A stretch of 32,500 bases of DNA from Prorocentrum cordatum (lineage: Eukaryota > Sar > Dinophyceae > Prorocentrales > Prorocentraceae), in assembly GCA_963575745.1 (NCBI GenBank), contig CAUYUJ010009369.1, forward strand, positions 177,501 to 210,000. Reading direction: 5' to 3'. A program made the position numbers and the translations under genes. A model generated the notes under the pieces. The model saw only the letters and a list, made by a program, of their open reading frames with translations, made no database searches and had not been told where the DNA came from. Positions 1 through 8,251 of the stretch are shown here, one piece after another; position 1 is the first letter of the stretch; each line of letters begins with the position of its first letter.

Positions 1-3
1 GGC

Positions 4-71
4 GTGCGCGTCGGCGTCCTGCGTCGGCGTCGGCGTCGTCGTCGTCGGCGTCGGCGTCGGCGTCGTCGTCG

Positions 72-109
<38 letters not shown>

Positions 110-469
110 CCCGCCGTCGTCCCCGCCGTCGTCGTCGGCGTCGGCGTCGTCGTCGCCGCCGCCGTCGTCGTCGTCGTCGTCGGGTCGTCGTTGTCGTTGG
201 CGTAGGCGTGGGCGTCGGCGTCGTCGTCGTCGTTGTCGTGTCGTGGTCCGTCGTTTCGCCGTCGTCGTTCGGCGGGCGGCCGGCGGGCGTGGGCGTGGGC
301 GTGGGCGTGGGCGTGCGCGTGGGCGGCGTCGGTCGTCGTCGTCGTCGTCGTCGTCGTCGGCCGGCGGCGGCGGGGCGGCGTCGCGTCGGCGTCGGCGTCG
401 GCGTGGCGTCGGCGTCGGCGTCGCCGTCGGCGTTTGCGCCGCCGCCGCCGCCGCCGCCGCCGTCGCCGT

Positions 470-542
<73 letters not shown>

Positions 543-620
543 CTCCCCGCCGCCGTCGTCGGCGTCGGCGTCGGCGTCGTCGTCGGCGTCGTCGTCGTCG
601 TCGTCGGCGGCGTCGGGCCC
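4..620. repeat. CGT/CGG triplet microsatellite tract
   Basis: This stretch is almost entirely CGT, CGG and CCG triplets, with short GGGCGT runs near 290-320. All three plus-strand frames stay open here only because the triplets lack stop codons; the translations are poly-Arg, poly-Val or poly-Ser. I read it as low-complexity non-coding DNA. Confidence 0.9.
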
Positions 621-1854
621 GCTGCCTTACGCGAGCGCGCGGAGAGGGCGCTCGCGCGGCACGCGCGGGCAGGGGCAGGGGCGCCTCCTTGCGGACGGGC
701 TCTGTGCCCTCGGCCATCAGCTTGACCTGCCGCGCCGGCGGGTGAAATAGGGCCCATGGGGCTCGCGCGCGCGCCCGCCGTGGGCAAGGAGCGGGGGAGG
801 GTGCAAGGGGCACTCGAGGTCTAGCATCCGCTGGGCAGACACTACTCCAGATTTCGTAATTAAAGGGAGGGGGTCACAATCCTCCCAGACCACAAGTTTT
901 AGACCCCCCCAGACCATCCATGAAAGGGGCGGCACTTTGCCCGGACCCCCCCTAACCCTTCAAGACAGCTCAAATCAGACCCCCCCGCCAAATGTAATAA
1001 CCCCCCCTACTTTATTATGGAATCCGGAGTAGCCGACTAAAGAGAAGCGGCGATGGCCGCAGAGAGGGGCTGCGCACAGTGGCAGGCTGTCGGGCGCCCG
1101 CGCTGAGGAGCGGCACGGGCGGCCGGGCTCGCAGAGGGGCGGGGCCTGGCGCTTATGGAGCGGGAGAGAGAAGGAGGAGCGGGTGAGGAGCGGGCTCGGG
1201 CGGCCCATCCGTTGGCCGCTCAGCGCCTTGGCAGGGCGCGCCGCCCTGGCGGCCACAACGAGGTGTTGCGCCTCGGCGTTGGACCTGTGCAGGGTGGCGG
1301 CCAAGCTCCGGCGCGCCGCCGAGAGCACCGCCGCGTCGATGGCCGTCCAGGTGCGCAGGGGGTCCTCGGGGGAAGGGCCCATTGAGCATCGGTTGCCCGA
1401 TCTCCCATCCTCACTGGCGGGAATTACCTCCCCGAAGATCCTTCGCGTCGTGAAACAATCGCGGCGGACTCCTCTTCGCGGTTTTGGGCTTCCCGGGGCC
1501 CCTCTCAAGGGTCGGGACCGTCGAAGAACAGCTCAAGATGAAACGCTGGTCTCTGGAAGTGGATGTCGGGTGTCTGGGCCCCTAGCCGGGTGGGGGAAAT
1601 GTATGATGTTCCCTTCGGGTCTCGCGGGGGCTATCCCCACCTGGGTAGGTGAGCTGATTGGGCTGAGATGCTACGGCCCAGCGGGGAAAGGGGAAACCCG
1701 CTCGACACTTGAGGCAGGCAGGCGCCCACATGAGATGGAAGTCTGGGAGCCCCAACTGAGACGAAGCCCAGACAATGATACATTCGCGTGATGATAAACC
1801 GAAGATCTCGGATATCCGTCGGCCCTGGAGGATGTAATGGGCGCCTCGGCTTTC
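621..1854. other. Intergenic, no supported gene
   Basis: Mixed GC-rich sequence with C-rich and G-rich runs around 900-1010. Short open frames on both strands overlap one another and show no domain-like composition or clear initiation context. I see no RNA gene or mobile-element boundary here. Confidence 0.5.
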
Positions 1855-1899
1855 CCAGAGCGTTCTGGAACGCTCTGAGAGCGTTCCAGAACGCTCTGG
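1855..1899. repeat. Perfect 22-bp-arm hairpin
   Basis: Positions 1855-1876 and 1878-1899 are exact reverse complements separated by one base. Each arm is itself built from AGAGCGTTC-type subunits, so the block is a nested palindrome. It could be a fold-back repeat or the core of a small element; no flanking target duplication is obvious. Confidence 0.85.
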
Positions 1900-2391
1900 A
1901 ACGGACTTATCCTCGTCCTACCCCATCCAAGATGAGGTGCCTCGAGACGGCGAGGGAATTCGGGGCGCGGACCCAATCTGACAAGAACACTCAATCAATG
2001 CCATCTACCGGCCACGGATGCCGAGAGAAACGTTCTGGGTACTCACGCTGGGTCTGACTGAGCGAGGCGGGATCACAGACGTCGGCGGGCTTCCGCATGT
2101 GGAGATCGGCAGTGATGCTGCGGGACGATTGGGTCCAACTAGGAATCGCCGAATTCAAATAAAAAATGATGCGTGGGGTGAGGGGAGGGAGTGGTGAAGT
2201 GGAGAATCGGAGGAAGGCAAGCTGGGTGTGCTCGCGCCACATCTGACCTTCCCTCCCTCCCTCCCATCCCTTCCCCTTGCGCTGATGTGTTCTCTATCTG
2301 CGGACGCGTGTCATGGCCGACCTGGAACTGAAACGAAAAATCCCAATCGTGTTCTGCGCAACCAGAAGAGGGGAGCTGCGTACATAGGAGG
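1900..2391. other. Intergenic, no supported gene
   Basis: Ordinary-looking GC-rich sequence with short overlapping open frames only. Nothing could be assigned. Confidence 0.45.
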
Positions 2392-2573
2392 AGAGGGAGG
2401 AGGAGGAGGAGGAGGAGGAGGAGGGGGAGGGAGGAGGAGGAGGAGGAGGAGGAGGAGGAGGAGGAGGGAGGAGGAGGAGGAGGAGGAGGAGGAGGAGGAG
2501 GACGAGGAGGCGGAGGAGGAGGAGGAGGAGGAGGAGGAGGAGGAAGAGGAGGAGGAGGAGGAGGAGGAGGTGG
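2392..2573. repeat. GGA microsatellite
   Basis: Nearly uninterrupted GGA/GAG triplets with occasional GGG or GAC units. The overlapping open frames (poly-Glu, poly-Gly, poly-Ser, poly-Pro) are artefacts of the triplet repeat. Confidence 0.9.
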
Positions 2574-3641
2574 CTGTTGAGCAAGAGTACGAGCAGGGGG
2601 ACAAGGCGGAGGATGATGAAAGAGGAGGACGAGGACGAACAGCAGCGGGAGGTGAGGAAGGGGAGGGTCGTCCCCTCCGCGCTGCCGCTCCACTCTCCTC
2701 TCTCCCCCCCGGATGCTGCTGCCGCCCAACTTGCTGCTCAGGCCGCCCAGGACAAGAAGATCTACACGGGCAGTCGTAACAGCAGACTGGGTTTACCAGC
2801 AAGCAGAAGGTGCAGATGCGAACATGCGACACAGAACGCTCCCAGATGTCTCCGTACGGGGGGGCTGATGGGGGCACTCTTGCCGCCATGCATGCACTAG
2901 AAGACTGAACATGAGTTCATACAGAATTGCTCTAGCACTGGTTTAATCATGCTGATGCTCTTGCTCTCGTGATCACGACCACGCTCGCCATCACTCTAGC
3001 GATCACCCTCGCTCTCTCTGTCCGCAACTACGCTCACGATACGTAAATGCCACCAACAAATGCGCCAATAGTTGAAAACATCGCCAACATTTCCGCCAAC
3101 TGTGCCGCCGACAAATCATCAATCAGCGATTGGGGGCCGATGTGCACCTCGTTGATCTGCACGCCTAGAATGTGGACGGACAGTCTGGGTACGGTGCCCA
3201 CCAGCAGTGCCTGTCCATGTGGAAAAAGAGTTGCTGTCCTTCGAGGGCCCTTCTTTCAACAGTTCTTGGCACGTTGACAGAAATAGGGAACCGAACTCTG
3301 TACACCGACGCTTTTTCCGGCCCTGCACTGAAATTCGTACGGGAAAGCGGATCCTGGACTATAGGGGACGCTGGTGTATGCATTTTTCGTTGTTTCCACG
3401 GGAGAAAGGGGAAACAAGTGTACACCACACCACCCCGACGCGGGACCCTCAAAAATTCCTGGGCTTGCAAAACAGCCCGCCACTGGTAACGTATATGCTC
3501 CAATTTCCGACGAAAGACCGCGCGCTCTGCCGACTGCTGCGCCCGGTGCGGCAGTGGCGGCTTGGCGGCTCGGGTCTGGCCCCACCCCCGCGCCCACTGG
3601 AAGCCGCGCGAGGAAGGCAACTGCTGCATAGGGCTGTCCTT
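2574..3641. other. Intergenic, no supported gene
   Basis: A more complex sequence between two triplet tracts. Around 2945-3030 there is a run of short GATCAC/GCTC-type units. Open frames on both strands up to about 150 codons overlap each other without recognisable domains, so none is called. Confidence 0.45.
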
Positions 3642-3841
3642 GTCCTCCTCCTCCTCCTCCTCCTCCTCCTCCTCCTCGGGGGGCGCCAGGGTTGCCCTTC
3701 TCCTCGTCCTCCTCCTCCTCCTCCTCCTCCTCCTCCTCCTCCTCTTCTCCTCCTCCTCCTCCTCCTCCCCCTCCTCCTCCTCCTCCTCCTCCTCCTCCTC
3801 CTCCTCTCCTCCTCCTCCTCCTCCCCCTTCCCCCTCCTCCT
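3642..3841. repeat. CTC microsatellite abutting the transposon
   Basis: Nearly pure CTC triplets ending at position 3841, immediately outside the left terminal inverted repeat. The large transposon appears to have inserted at the edge of this tract. A target duplication in such a repeat would be hard to recognise, and none was found. Confidence 0.85.
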
Positions 3842-3877
3842 CGCTTCGAGAATGGTGGTTCTTATGCTAGTTGCACC
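3842..3877 (+). repeat. Left terminal inverted repeat
   Basis: It reads CGCTTCGAGAATGGTGG, then a variable base at 3859, then TCTTATGCTAGTTGCACC. It is the reverse complement of 20098-20133 except at 3859 (T here, C in the other copy). Beyond the outer edge the flanks differ: CTC repeat on the left, G-rich sequence on the right. Confidence 0.93.
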
Positions 3878-4130
3878 ATAGGTACAGCTAGGTATAAGAT
3901 ACTTATAGCAAGGGATAAGTACCTAAGTATTTCTAACTATTTCTATGTGCCCTTAAGTATTTGTCTTGTCGCATAACTATACTTAGGTTAGTTATAAGTA
4001 TTTCGCTGATTATTAATGACGCTGGAAGGTACTTATAACTACCGCTAAGTTACTTACCCGTGCTGAGATGCAATACTTATAAGTAACATATATGTTACTT
4101 ATAAGTAACTTATAACTTCCTTCCATCCCT
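3878..4130. repeat. Left subterminal AT-rich palindrome array
   Basis: This is one of the most AT-rich parts of the element. It is crowded with ATACTTATA, TAAGTA and ACTTATAAGTAAC-type words, many self-complementary around CTTATAAG, for example near 4075-4115. The same words occur just inside the right end. By analogy with other DNA transposons, these are candidate subterminal binding sites for the transposase; that role is inferred. Confidence 0.75.
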
Positions 4131-4454
4131 CCTTCGCTTCTCTTCCCCTCCCGCCGCGCGCCCGCCCGCCGCGCCGCAGGGACGTCGCGGCCCGCGGCCC
4201 CCACGCAGAGGAGGACGAGGAGGAGGGCGAGGATGCGGACGAGGAGGAGGAGGAGGGGGAGGAGGGATGAGGAGGAGGAGGTGGATGTAGTTTTCAGGAA
4301 CGATTTTCGGATTTGGGGAAATCTTTTTTTGGATTTGGTGAGGTTTTCTGGATTTGGGGAGGTTACCTGGATTTGAAGAGGTTTTTCAGGATTTGGGATT
4401 TGCCCATCGACCTGGAGCTCGTCGCGGCGCCGCCTGGTGGGTGCTCGCCGCGGT
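4131..4454. other. Spacer with GGATTTGGGGA-type repeats
   Basis: After a GC-rich and GGA-rich part (to about 4290), the stretch 4305-4400 holds four or five diverged copies of a GGATTTGGGGAAGTTT-like unit. Antisense translation is a low-complexity Ser/Pro/Lys frame that I do not consider a gene. Confidence 0.5.
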
Positions 4455-4786
4455 AGCGATGGCGATCGCTTGGGTGGGGAGGAGGGGGATGGGGAAGGTA
4501 GCGATGTCGATCGCTTGGATGGGGAGGAGGAGGAGAAGCGATGGCGATCGCTTGGGTGAGGAGGAGGGGGATGAGGAAGGTAGCGATGGCGATCGCTTGG
4601 AGGAGGAGGAGGAGGAGGAGGAGGAGGAGGAGGAGAAGCGATGGCGATCGCTGGGGGAGGTGAAGCGATGTCGATCGCTTGGAAGGAGGAGGATGAGGAC
4701 GGGAAGGAGGAAGAGAAGCGATGGTGATCGCTTGGGGGAGGGCGGGGTGGGGGGAAGAGGACGAGGGGATAGCGATTACGATCGCT
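4455..4786 (+). repeat. Palindrome cluster 1 (AGCGAT-N4-ATCGCT, 8 copies)
   Basis: Exact copies start at 4455, 4500, 4537, 4582, 4637, 4664, 4717 and 4771. The four central bases are GGCG, GTCG, GGCG, GGCG, GGCG, GTCG, GGTG and TACG. The copies are joined by GGA-rich DNA, and most are followed by TTGG or TGGG. The last copy overlaps the stop codon of the minus-strand gene to its right. Confidence 0.9.
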
Positions 4787-5621
4787 GGTCTTTTGTTTTC
4801 GCGCTTGCGGGCGCGCGGCGCGCTCCGCGCTTGCGGGCGCGCGGCCTCGCCGCGGAGGCGGAGTCGACGGCGGCGGCATTTGCGCCTTCGCCGCCGCTGG
4901 CGCCGCTGGCGGCGCTGGCGGCGCCTTCGCCGCCGCTGGCGCTTTCGCCGCGGCGCGCGCCGCCTTGGCCTTCGCCGCCTTCGCCGCCGCCTTCGCCTTC
5001 GCCGCCGCCCCCTTCTCCTTCTTCTCCTTCTTCTCTCTTCTTCTTCTTCTTCTTTTCCGCCTTCTCCGCCCTCAGCTGCGCATTTTCCGCCTGAAGGCGC
5101 GCCTGCTCCTCCCTCCGCAGCAGCTGCGCCCCCTGCGCCTCCTTCCTCAGCTGCGCGTTCTCCGCCTTCAGCTCCGCCTCCCGCCGCAGCGCCGCGTCCC
5201 TCTCGCCGATCGCGATCGCTAGCTCGCGCTCCGCCTCATTCGTCGTCGTCGTCGCCGCCGCCGTCGTCGTCGTCTCGTCGTCATCGTTTCCCGCCTCCTC
5301 CAGCCACAGCGAGAGCTGCACGGCGCGCTCTGTCTGCTCCGCGTTGACAGTCTGCAGAGGCGGGGGGAGGGGGAGAGGGGCGGTGGAGTGAAGGGAGGAG
5401 GGGGTGGGCGGAGGGGTGAGGAGGGGGAGGAGGGGGAAGGATGAGGTGGAGGAGGAGGAGGAAGGGGAGGAAGCGGAGGAGGAGGATTCGGGGGAGGGCG
5501 ATGGCGATCGCTGGGAGGAGGGGGTATCCGCCTCCGCGAGCTGCTGCAGCAGGTTGTCGCGCTGGCGCCTGAGCGCCAAAGCGCGAGCCCCCTGCGCGAG
5601 CTCGCGCGGAGCACCCCACAT
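4776..5621 (-). CDS. Coiled-coil protein, function unknown (probable intron)
   Basis: The frame from the ATG at 5621 runs for 281 codons. A Leu-rich start (GAPRELAQGARALALRRQR) leads to a Ser/Pro-rich block that is probably intronic. A heptad-like segment follows, with repeated AENAQLR motifs, then a run of Lys, a Gly/Glu-rich region and a basic Ala/Arg tail. The heptads suggest a long coiled coil and the basic tail a nuclear location. I suspect an intron at 5352-5528 (GA donor, AG acceptor in the minus-strand sense, phase 0). It covers the GGA-rich repeats and one copy of the element's palindrome, and its removal would leave about 222 residues. The leader resembles that of the gene at 17974, and both encode coiled coils, so they may be paralogues facing opposite ends of the transposon. 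The stop codon lies inside a palindrome copy. No enzyme family was recognised. Confidence 0.55.
   Translation of the reverse strand: MWGAPRELAQGARALALRRQRDNLLQQLAEADTPSSQRSPSPSPESSSSASSPSSSSSTSSFPLLPLLTPPPTPSSLHSTAPLPLPPPLQTVNAEQTERAVQLSLWLEEAGNDDDETTTTAAATTTTNEAERELAIAIGERDAALRREAELKAENAQLRKEAQGAQLLRREEQARLQAENAQLRAEKAEKKKKKKREEGEEGEGGGGEGEGGGEGGEGQGGARRGESASGGEGAASAASGASGGEGANAAAVDSASAARPRARKRGARRAPASAKTKDQRS
5352..5528 (-). other. Candidate GA-AG intron containing a palindrome
   Basis: On the minus strand the sequence reads GAGGCG, then GATACCCC at the donor side, and CTCTGCAG before ACTGTCAACG at the acceptor. GA donors are known in dinoflagellates alongside GT and GC. The stretch is CTC/GGA-rich, contains a near-copy of the palindrome at 5497-5512, and would code only for Ser/Pro filler. 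Its length is a multiple of three, so retention would not break the frame. Confidence 0.4.
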
Positions 5622-5660
5622 CGCGCCTCCGCGCCCCGCGCGCGCGAGCCCCGCGCGCCT

Positions 5661-5698
5661 CCACGAGGCAGAGCGGCTGCGCGCGGCGCTCAGTGATC
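5661..5698 (-). promoter_or_regulatory. 5' leader with degenerate spliced-leader relict (minus-strand gene)
   Basis: On the minus strand, GATCACTGAGCGC is followed by GCAGCCGCTCTGCCTCG, a weak match to the spliced-leader core GTAGCCATTTTGGCTC. Nearly the same arrangement precedes the gene at 17974 (GATCACTGCGCGC, then AACCGTTCAGC). The ATG at 5621 lies some 40 bases downstream. Confidence 0.4.
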
Positions 5699-5725
5699 TC
5701 CTTTATCATCATCCACCTTCCTTTC

Positions 5726-6128
5726 AGCGATCGACATCGCTTTCCTTCTCCTCATCTTTTTTCCTTCTCCTCATCGTCATCGCCGTCGCTTCACCTCCCC
5801 CAGAAGGAGGAGGAGGGGCGACGGGGGGAACAGCGATGGCGACCGCTTGGGGGAGGGGGGGAGGGGGGAGTAGGACGTGCACGGACCGAACCCTACGGGT
5901 TGCAAAAACAAGAGAGGAGGAGGAGGTGGAGGAGGGATCATAGGAGGAGGGGGAGGGACGGGGGATGTAGCGATGGCGATCGCTTGTGTGAGGGGGAGGG
6001 GGATGGGGGGAGGTTGCGATGGCGATCGCTTGGAGGAGGAGGAGGAGGAGGAGAAGGAGAAGCGACAGCGATCGCTTGGGGGAGGGCGGGGAGGAGGAGG
6101 GAGAAGCAGAGAAGCGATACCGATCGCT
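5726..6128. repeat. Palindrome cluster 2
   Basis: Exact copies are at 5726 (reverse orientation, centre CGAC), 5969 (GGCG) and 6113 (ACCG). One-mismatch copies are at 5832, 6015 and 6061. The reversed copy sits in CTC-rich DNA and the forward copies in GGA-rich DNA, so palindrome and neighbouring tract flip together. Confidence 0.88.
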
Positions 6129-6166
6129 AACTTAAGTAGGCGGCAATCGTTTTGAACGGTCGCTGT

Positions 6167-6188
6167 GCGTAGCCGTTGTCGGCTTTGT
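6167..6188 (+). promoter_or_regulatory. Degenerate spliced-leader relict before gene at 6239
   Basis: GCGTAGCCGTTGTCGGCT matches the spliced-leader core GTAGCCATTTTGGCTC with two substitutions and one extra base. It lies about 50 bases before the ATG. Relict leaders are known in dinoflagellate genes derived from reintegrated trans-spliced mRNA. Confidence 0.55.
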
Positions 6189-6238
6189 AGTCGCGGGCGA
6201 CGCCCGCGTGCGCGACGCGAGTGACGCCCGCGGGCGCC

Positions 6239-7723
6239 ATGGCGGCCGACCTGGTGAAGCAGCTGAAGGCCGCCAAGTCGGTCCTCGCCCAGATCGGGAA
6301 GAAGTCCGACGCGTGCAAGGAGATCGCGGAGGCGCAGGGCGCCATGGCGATGGCCATCATGGCGCCGTGGGCCTTCATCTCCGCCGAGGACTCGGCCATG
6401 CTGGTCCTGGAGATCGGCCAGGTGCCTTTCGGCAAGAGGGCGCTTGTCACGCTGCTCGGCCGCGTCACGACGTTGGCGACGGCCTCAGCGCAAATGTTGG
6501 CCGCTAACGCGGCCGCAAGCGCGGAGCTGGCGGGGTCGGACAGGACGCCGATGCAGGACTTCTCGTCCATCCTCGCCTACCTCACGAAGAGGCAGTGGGA
6601 CAAGATACTGGACGAGCGCAACGACTTCATGGGTCGGGTTGCGGTCGTCCTGCAGGCTTGCAAATCCCTCGGGTGGCGCACGCTGCATGAGCCGACGGTT
6701 CAACTGGCGGCGTGCGTCGCCCTCCTCGTGGACGGTTTCGATTGGACGATGCGCATGTGTCCGATGGCACAGTGGGGCTATTTCAAGCGGGCGAAAACAT
6801 ACGCCAAGAAGCTCCTGCCGTGGAAGTTGTGTAAGCAGCTTGCCGCGACCGAGCCGTCCTTCGTCAGCGAGCTCCCTGCGGGCCCGACTGACATGCCGAA
6901 GGTGCACCCCGAGTGGTACTCGCGCGCGTATGGTGGCGGAGGGGAGGCCCCAGCAAACGAGTGCCCGCTGGGCCGCGCCATGTTGATGGTGCTGTGCGAC
7001 GCGGTCCCGATGCGAGAGTCCAAGGCTCGCCTCAAGGCCACGTCCGATGGCAATCGGTCGTCCGTCGACATGGCGTTGCAGCTCGCGGAAAGGGCGATGG
7101 CGATGCAGGGTGGCGGCCGCCAAGGTGCGCGAGACGGCGTGCCATGCAGGCGTTACACTCCGCAGCCCATTGCGCCCGCCACGGACGGCGCGATTCCGAT
7201 CGGCGACACGGAGTCGGCGCCGCCGCCGACGACGCACAGCGTGGAGGAGGCCAGGGGCAAGATCTTCGCGAAGCTCGGCGGCAAACAATGCCTGCCAGAT
7301 GTGGCCAAGACGCCGCCGAGCGAAGACGAGTCGGAGGGCAGCGACGGGGGCGACTCCGATAACAAGAGCGCCGACGGCGTGGAGGAGGCGGAGCCGCCGC
7401 CGCCGATGAAGAAGAAGCGCAAGGCCGCTGGCGACGGCCACCCCGCGCCCCCCAAAGCCAAGGCCAATGCGAAGAGGAAGAACAAGAAGAAGAAGAAGAC
7501 TGAGGCCGAGCACGTGGGCGCGAAGGGGGTCAAGAAACCACCGAAACCCGCATATGCGGTGGAATGGTCCCGCAACCAGGTCATGTGCCGCACGGGTGCG
7601 AAAGGTCCAGGCCAGTCGACGGCCATCAAGTTCAGCGACCACGGCGGCAGCAGCGACAAGGCGATCGCTGCGGCTAAGAAGTGGGTGCGCAAACAGGAGA
7701 AGAAGCTCGGCATCCACACTTGA
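6239..7723 (+). CDS. Hypothetical basic protein with possible AP2-like C-terminal domain (494 aa)
   Basis: I chose the ATG at 6239 because it has a strong GCGCCATGG context and follows the relict leader; the frame is also open upstream. The first 270 residues look globular and helical, with a Trp/Cys-containing segment (GFDWTMRMCPMAQWGYFKRA). A disordered acidic stretch follows (SEDESEGSDGGDSDN), then a Lys-rich block at about residues 391-422 that could be a nuclear localisation signal. The last 50 residues (VEWSRNQVMCRTG...AIKFSDHGG...AIAAAKKWVRKQ) have the strand-strand-strand-helix spacing of AP2/integrase-type DNA-binding domains. That similarity is judged by eye and is tentative. No intron is needed. 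It is the first plus-strand gene of the transposon, so a DNA-binding accessory role is plausible but unproven. Confidence 0.72.
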   Translation: MAADLVKQLKAAKSVLAQIGKKSDACKEIAEAQGAMAMAIMAPWAFISAEDSAMLVLEIGQVPFGKRALVTLLGRVTTLATASAQMLAANAAASAELAGSDRTPMQDFSSILAYLTKRQWDKILDERNDFMGRVAVVLQACKSLGWRTLHEPTVQLAACVALLVDGFDWTMRMCPMAQWGYFKRAKTYAKKLLPWKLCKQLAATEPSFVSELPAGPTDMPKVHPEWYSRAYGGGGEAPANECPLGRAMLMVLCDAVPMRESKARLKATSDGNRSSVDMALQLAERAMAMQGGGRQGARDGVPCRRYTPQPIAPATDGAIPIGDTESAPPPTTHSVEEARGKIFAKLGGKQCLPDVAKTPPSEDESEGSDGGDSDNKSADGVEEAEPPPPMKKKRKAAGDGHPAPPKAKANAKRKNKKKKKTEAEHVGAKGVKKPPKPAYAVEWSRNQVMCRTGAKGPGQSTAIKFSDHGGSSDKAIAAAKKWVRKQEKKLGIHT

Positions 7724-8127
7724 TCGGCATGGGGTGCTGCGACGATGCAGCCTGCATGCGTGTGCTCGCACACGACTAGATAGCCGATTATGGCTCTGAG
7801 TAGGGAGTGGTGGAGGAGGGGCAGCGATGATGATCGCTTGGTGTAGGGATGGTTGTTCGGGGGGGTGCAGGGATGGAGTTGCAGGACAGCGATGGGGATC
7901 GCTTGAGGTTGGTTGGGCAGGGCAGCGATGATGATCGATTGTGGTTGCAGGGATTGTAAATTAGTTTGCAGCGAGTGCAGATTGCAGCGATGGCGATCGT
8001 TTGGGGATTTCAGCGAGTGGAATTGCAGCTGTCGCTTGGAGGATGGCGAAGCTAGAGTGGACGTGGTGATGGGAGGGGAGGTGGATGAGGTGGAAGAGCA
8101 AGAGGCGGAGGAGCGATGGCGATCGCT
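7724..8127 (+). repeat. Palindrome cluster 3 in gene spacer
   Basis: Exact copies start at 7823 (GATG), 7888 (GGGG) and 8112 (GGCG), with one-mismatch copies at 7924 and 7986. Here the spacing DNA is GTTGCAGGGA-like rather than pure GGA. There is no gene in this spacer. Confidence 0.85.
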
Positions 8128-8190
8128 GGGCATGTGCGCACATTGCGCACATCATTGCATGCATCACACTAGCCATTTGGGGCCCAGCAG
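8128..8190 (+). promoter_or_regulatory. Leader with spliced-leader relict before gene at 8252
   Basis: A stretch rich in TGCGCACATTGC and ATCATTGCATGC ends in ACTAGCCATTTGGGGCCC, which closely resembles the spliced-leader core with one insertion. The whole leader aligns over about 50 bases with the leader of the next gene (9962-10015). The pair therefore looks like a duplicated promoter or leader module. Confidence 0.55.
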
Positions 8191-8251
8191 GTGGCGCGCC
8201 AGCGCCTACACCAGGCCCAGCGCCTACACCTGCGCCTGCACCAGCGCCGCC

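Noticed and set aside
4-750. Long open frames of poly-Arg, poly-Val and poly-Ser
   Set aside because: They arise from CGT triplet repeats open in all frames.
6485-7771. A 428-codon minus-strand frame
   Set aside because: It is antisense to the better-supported gene at 6239-7723 and has Arg/Leu/His-rich shadow composition.
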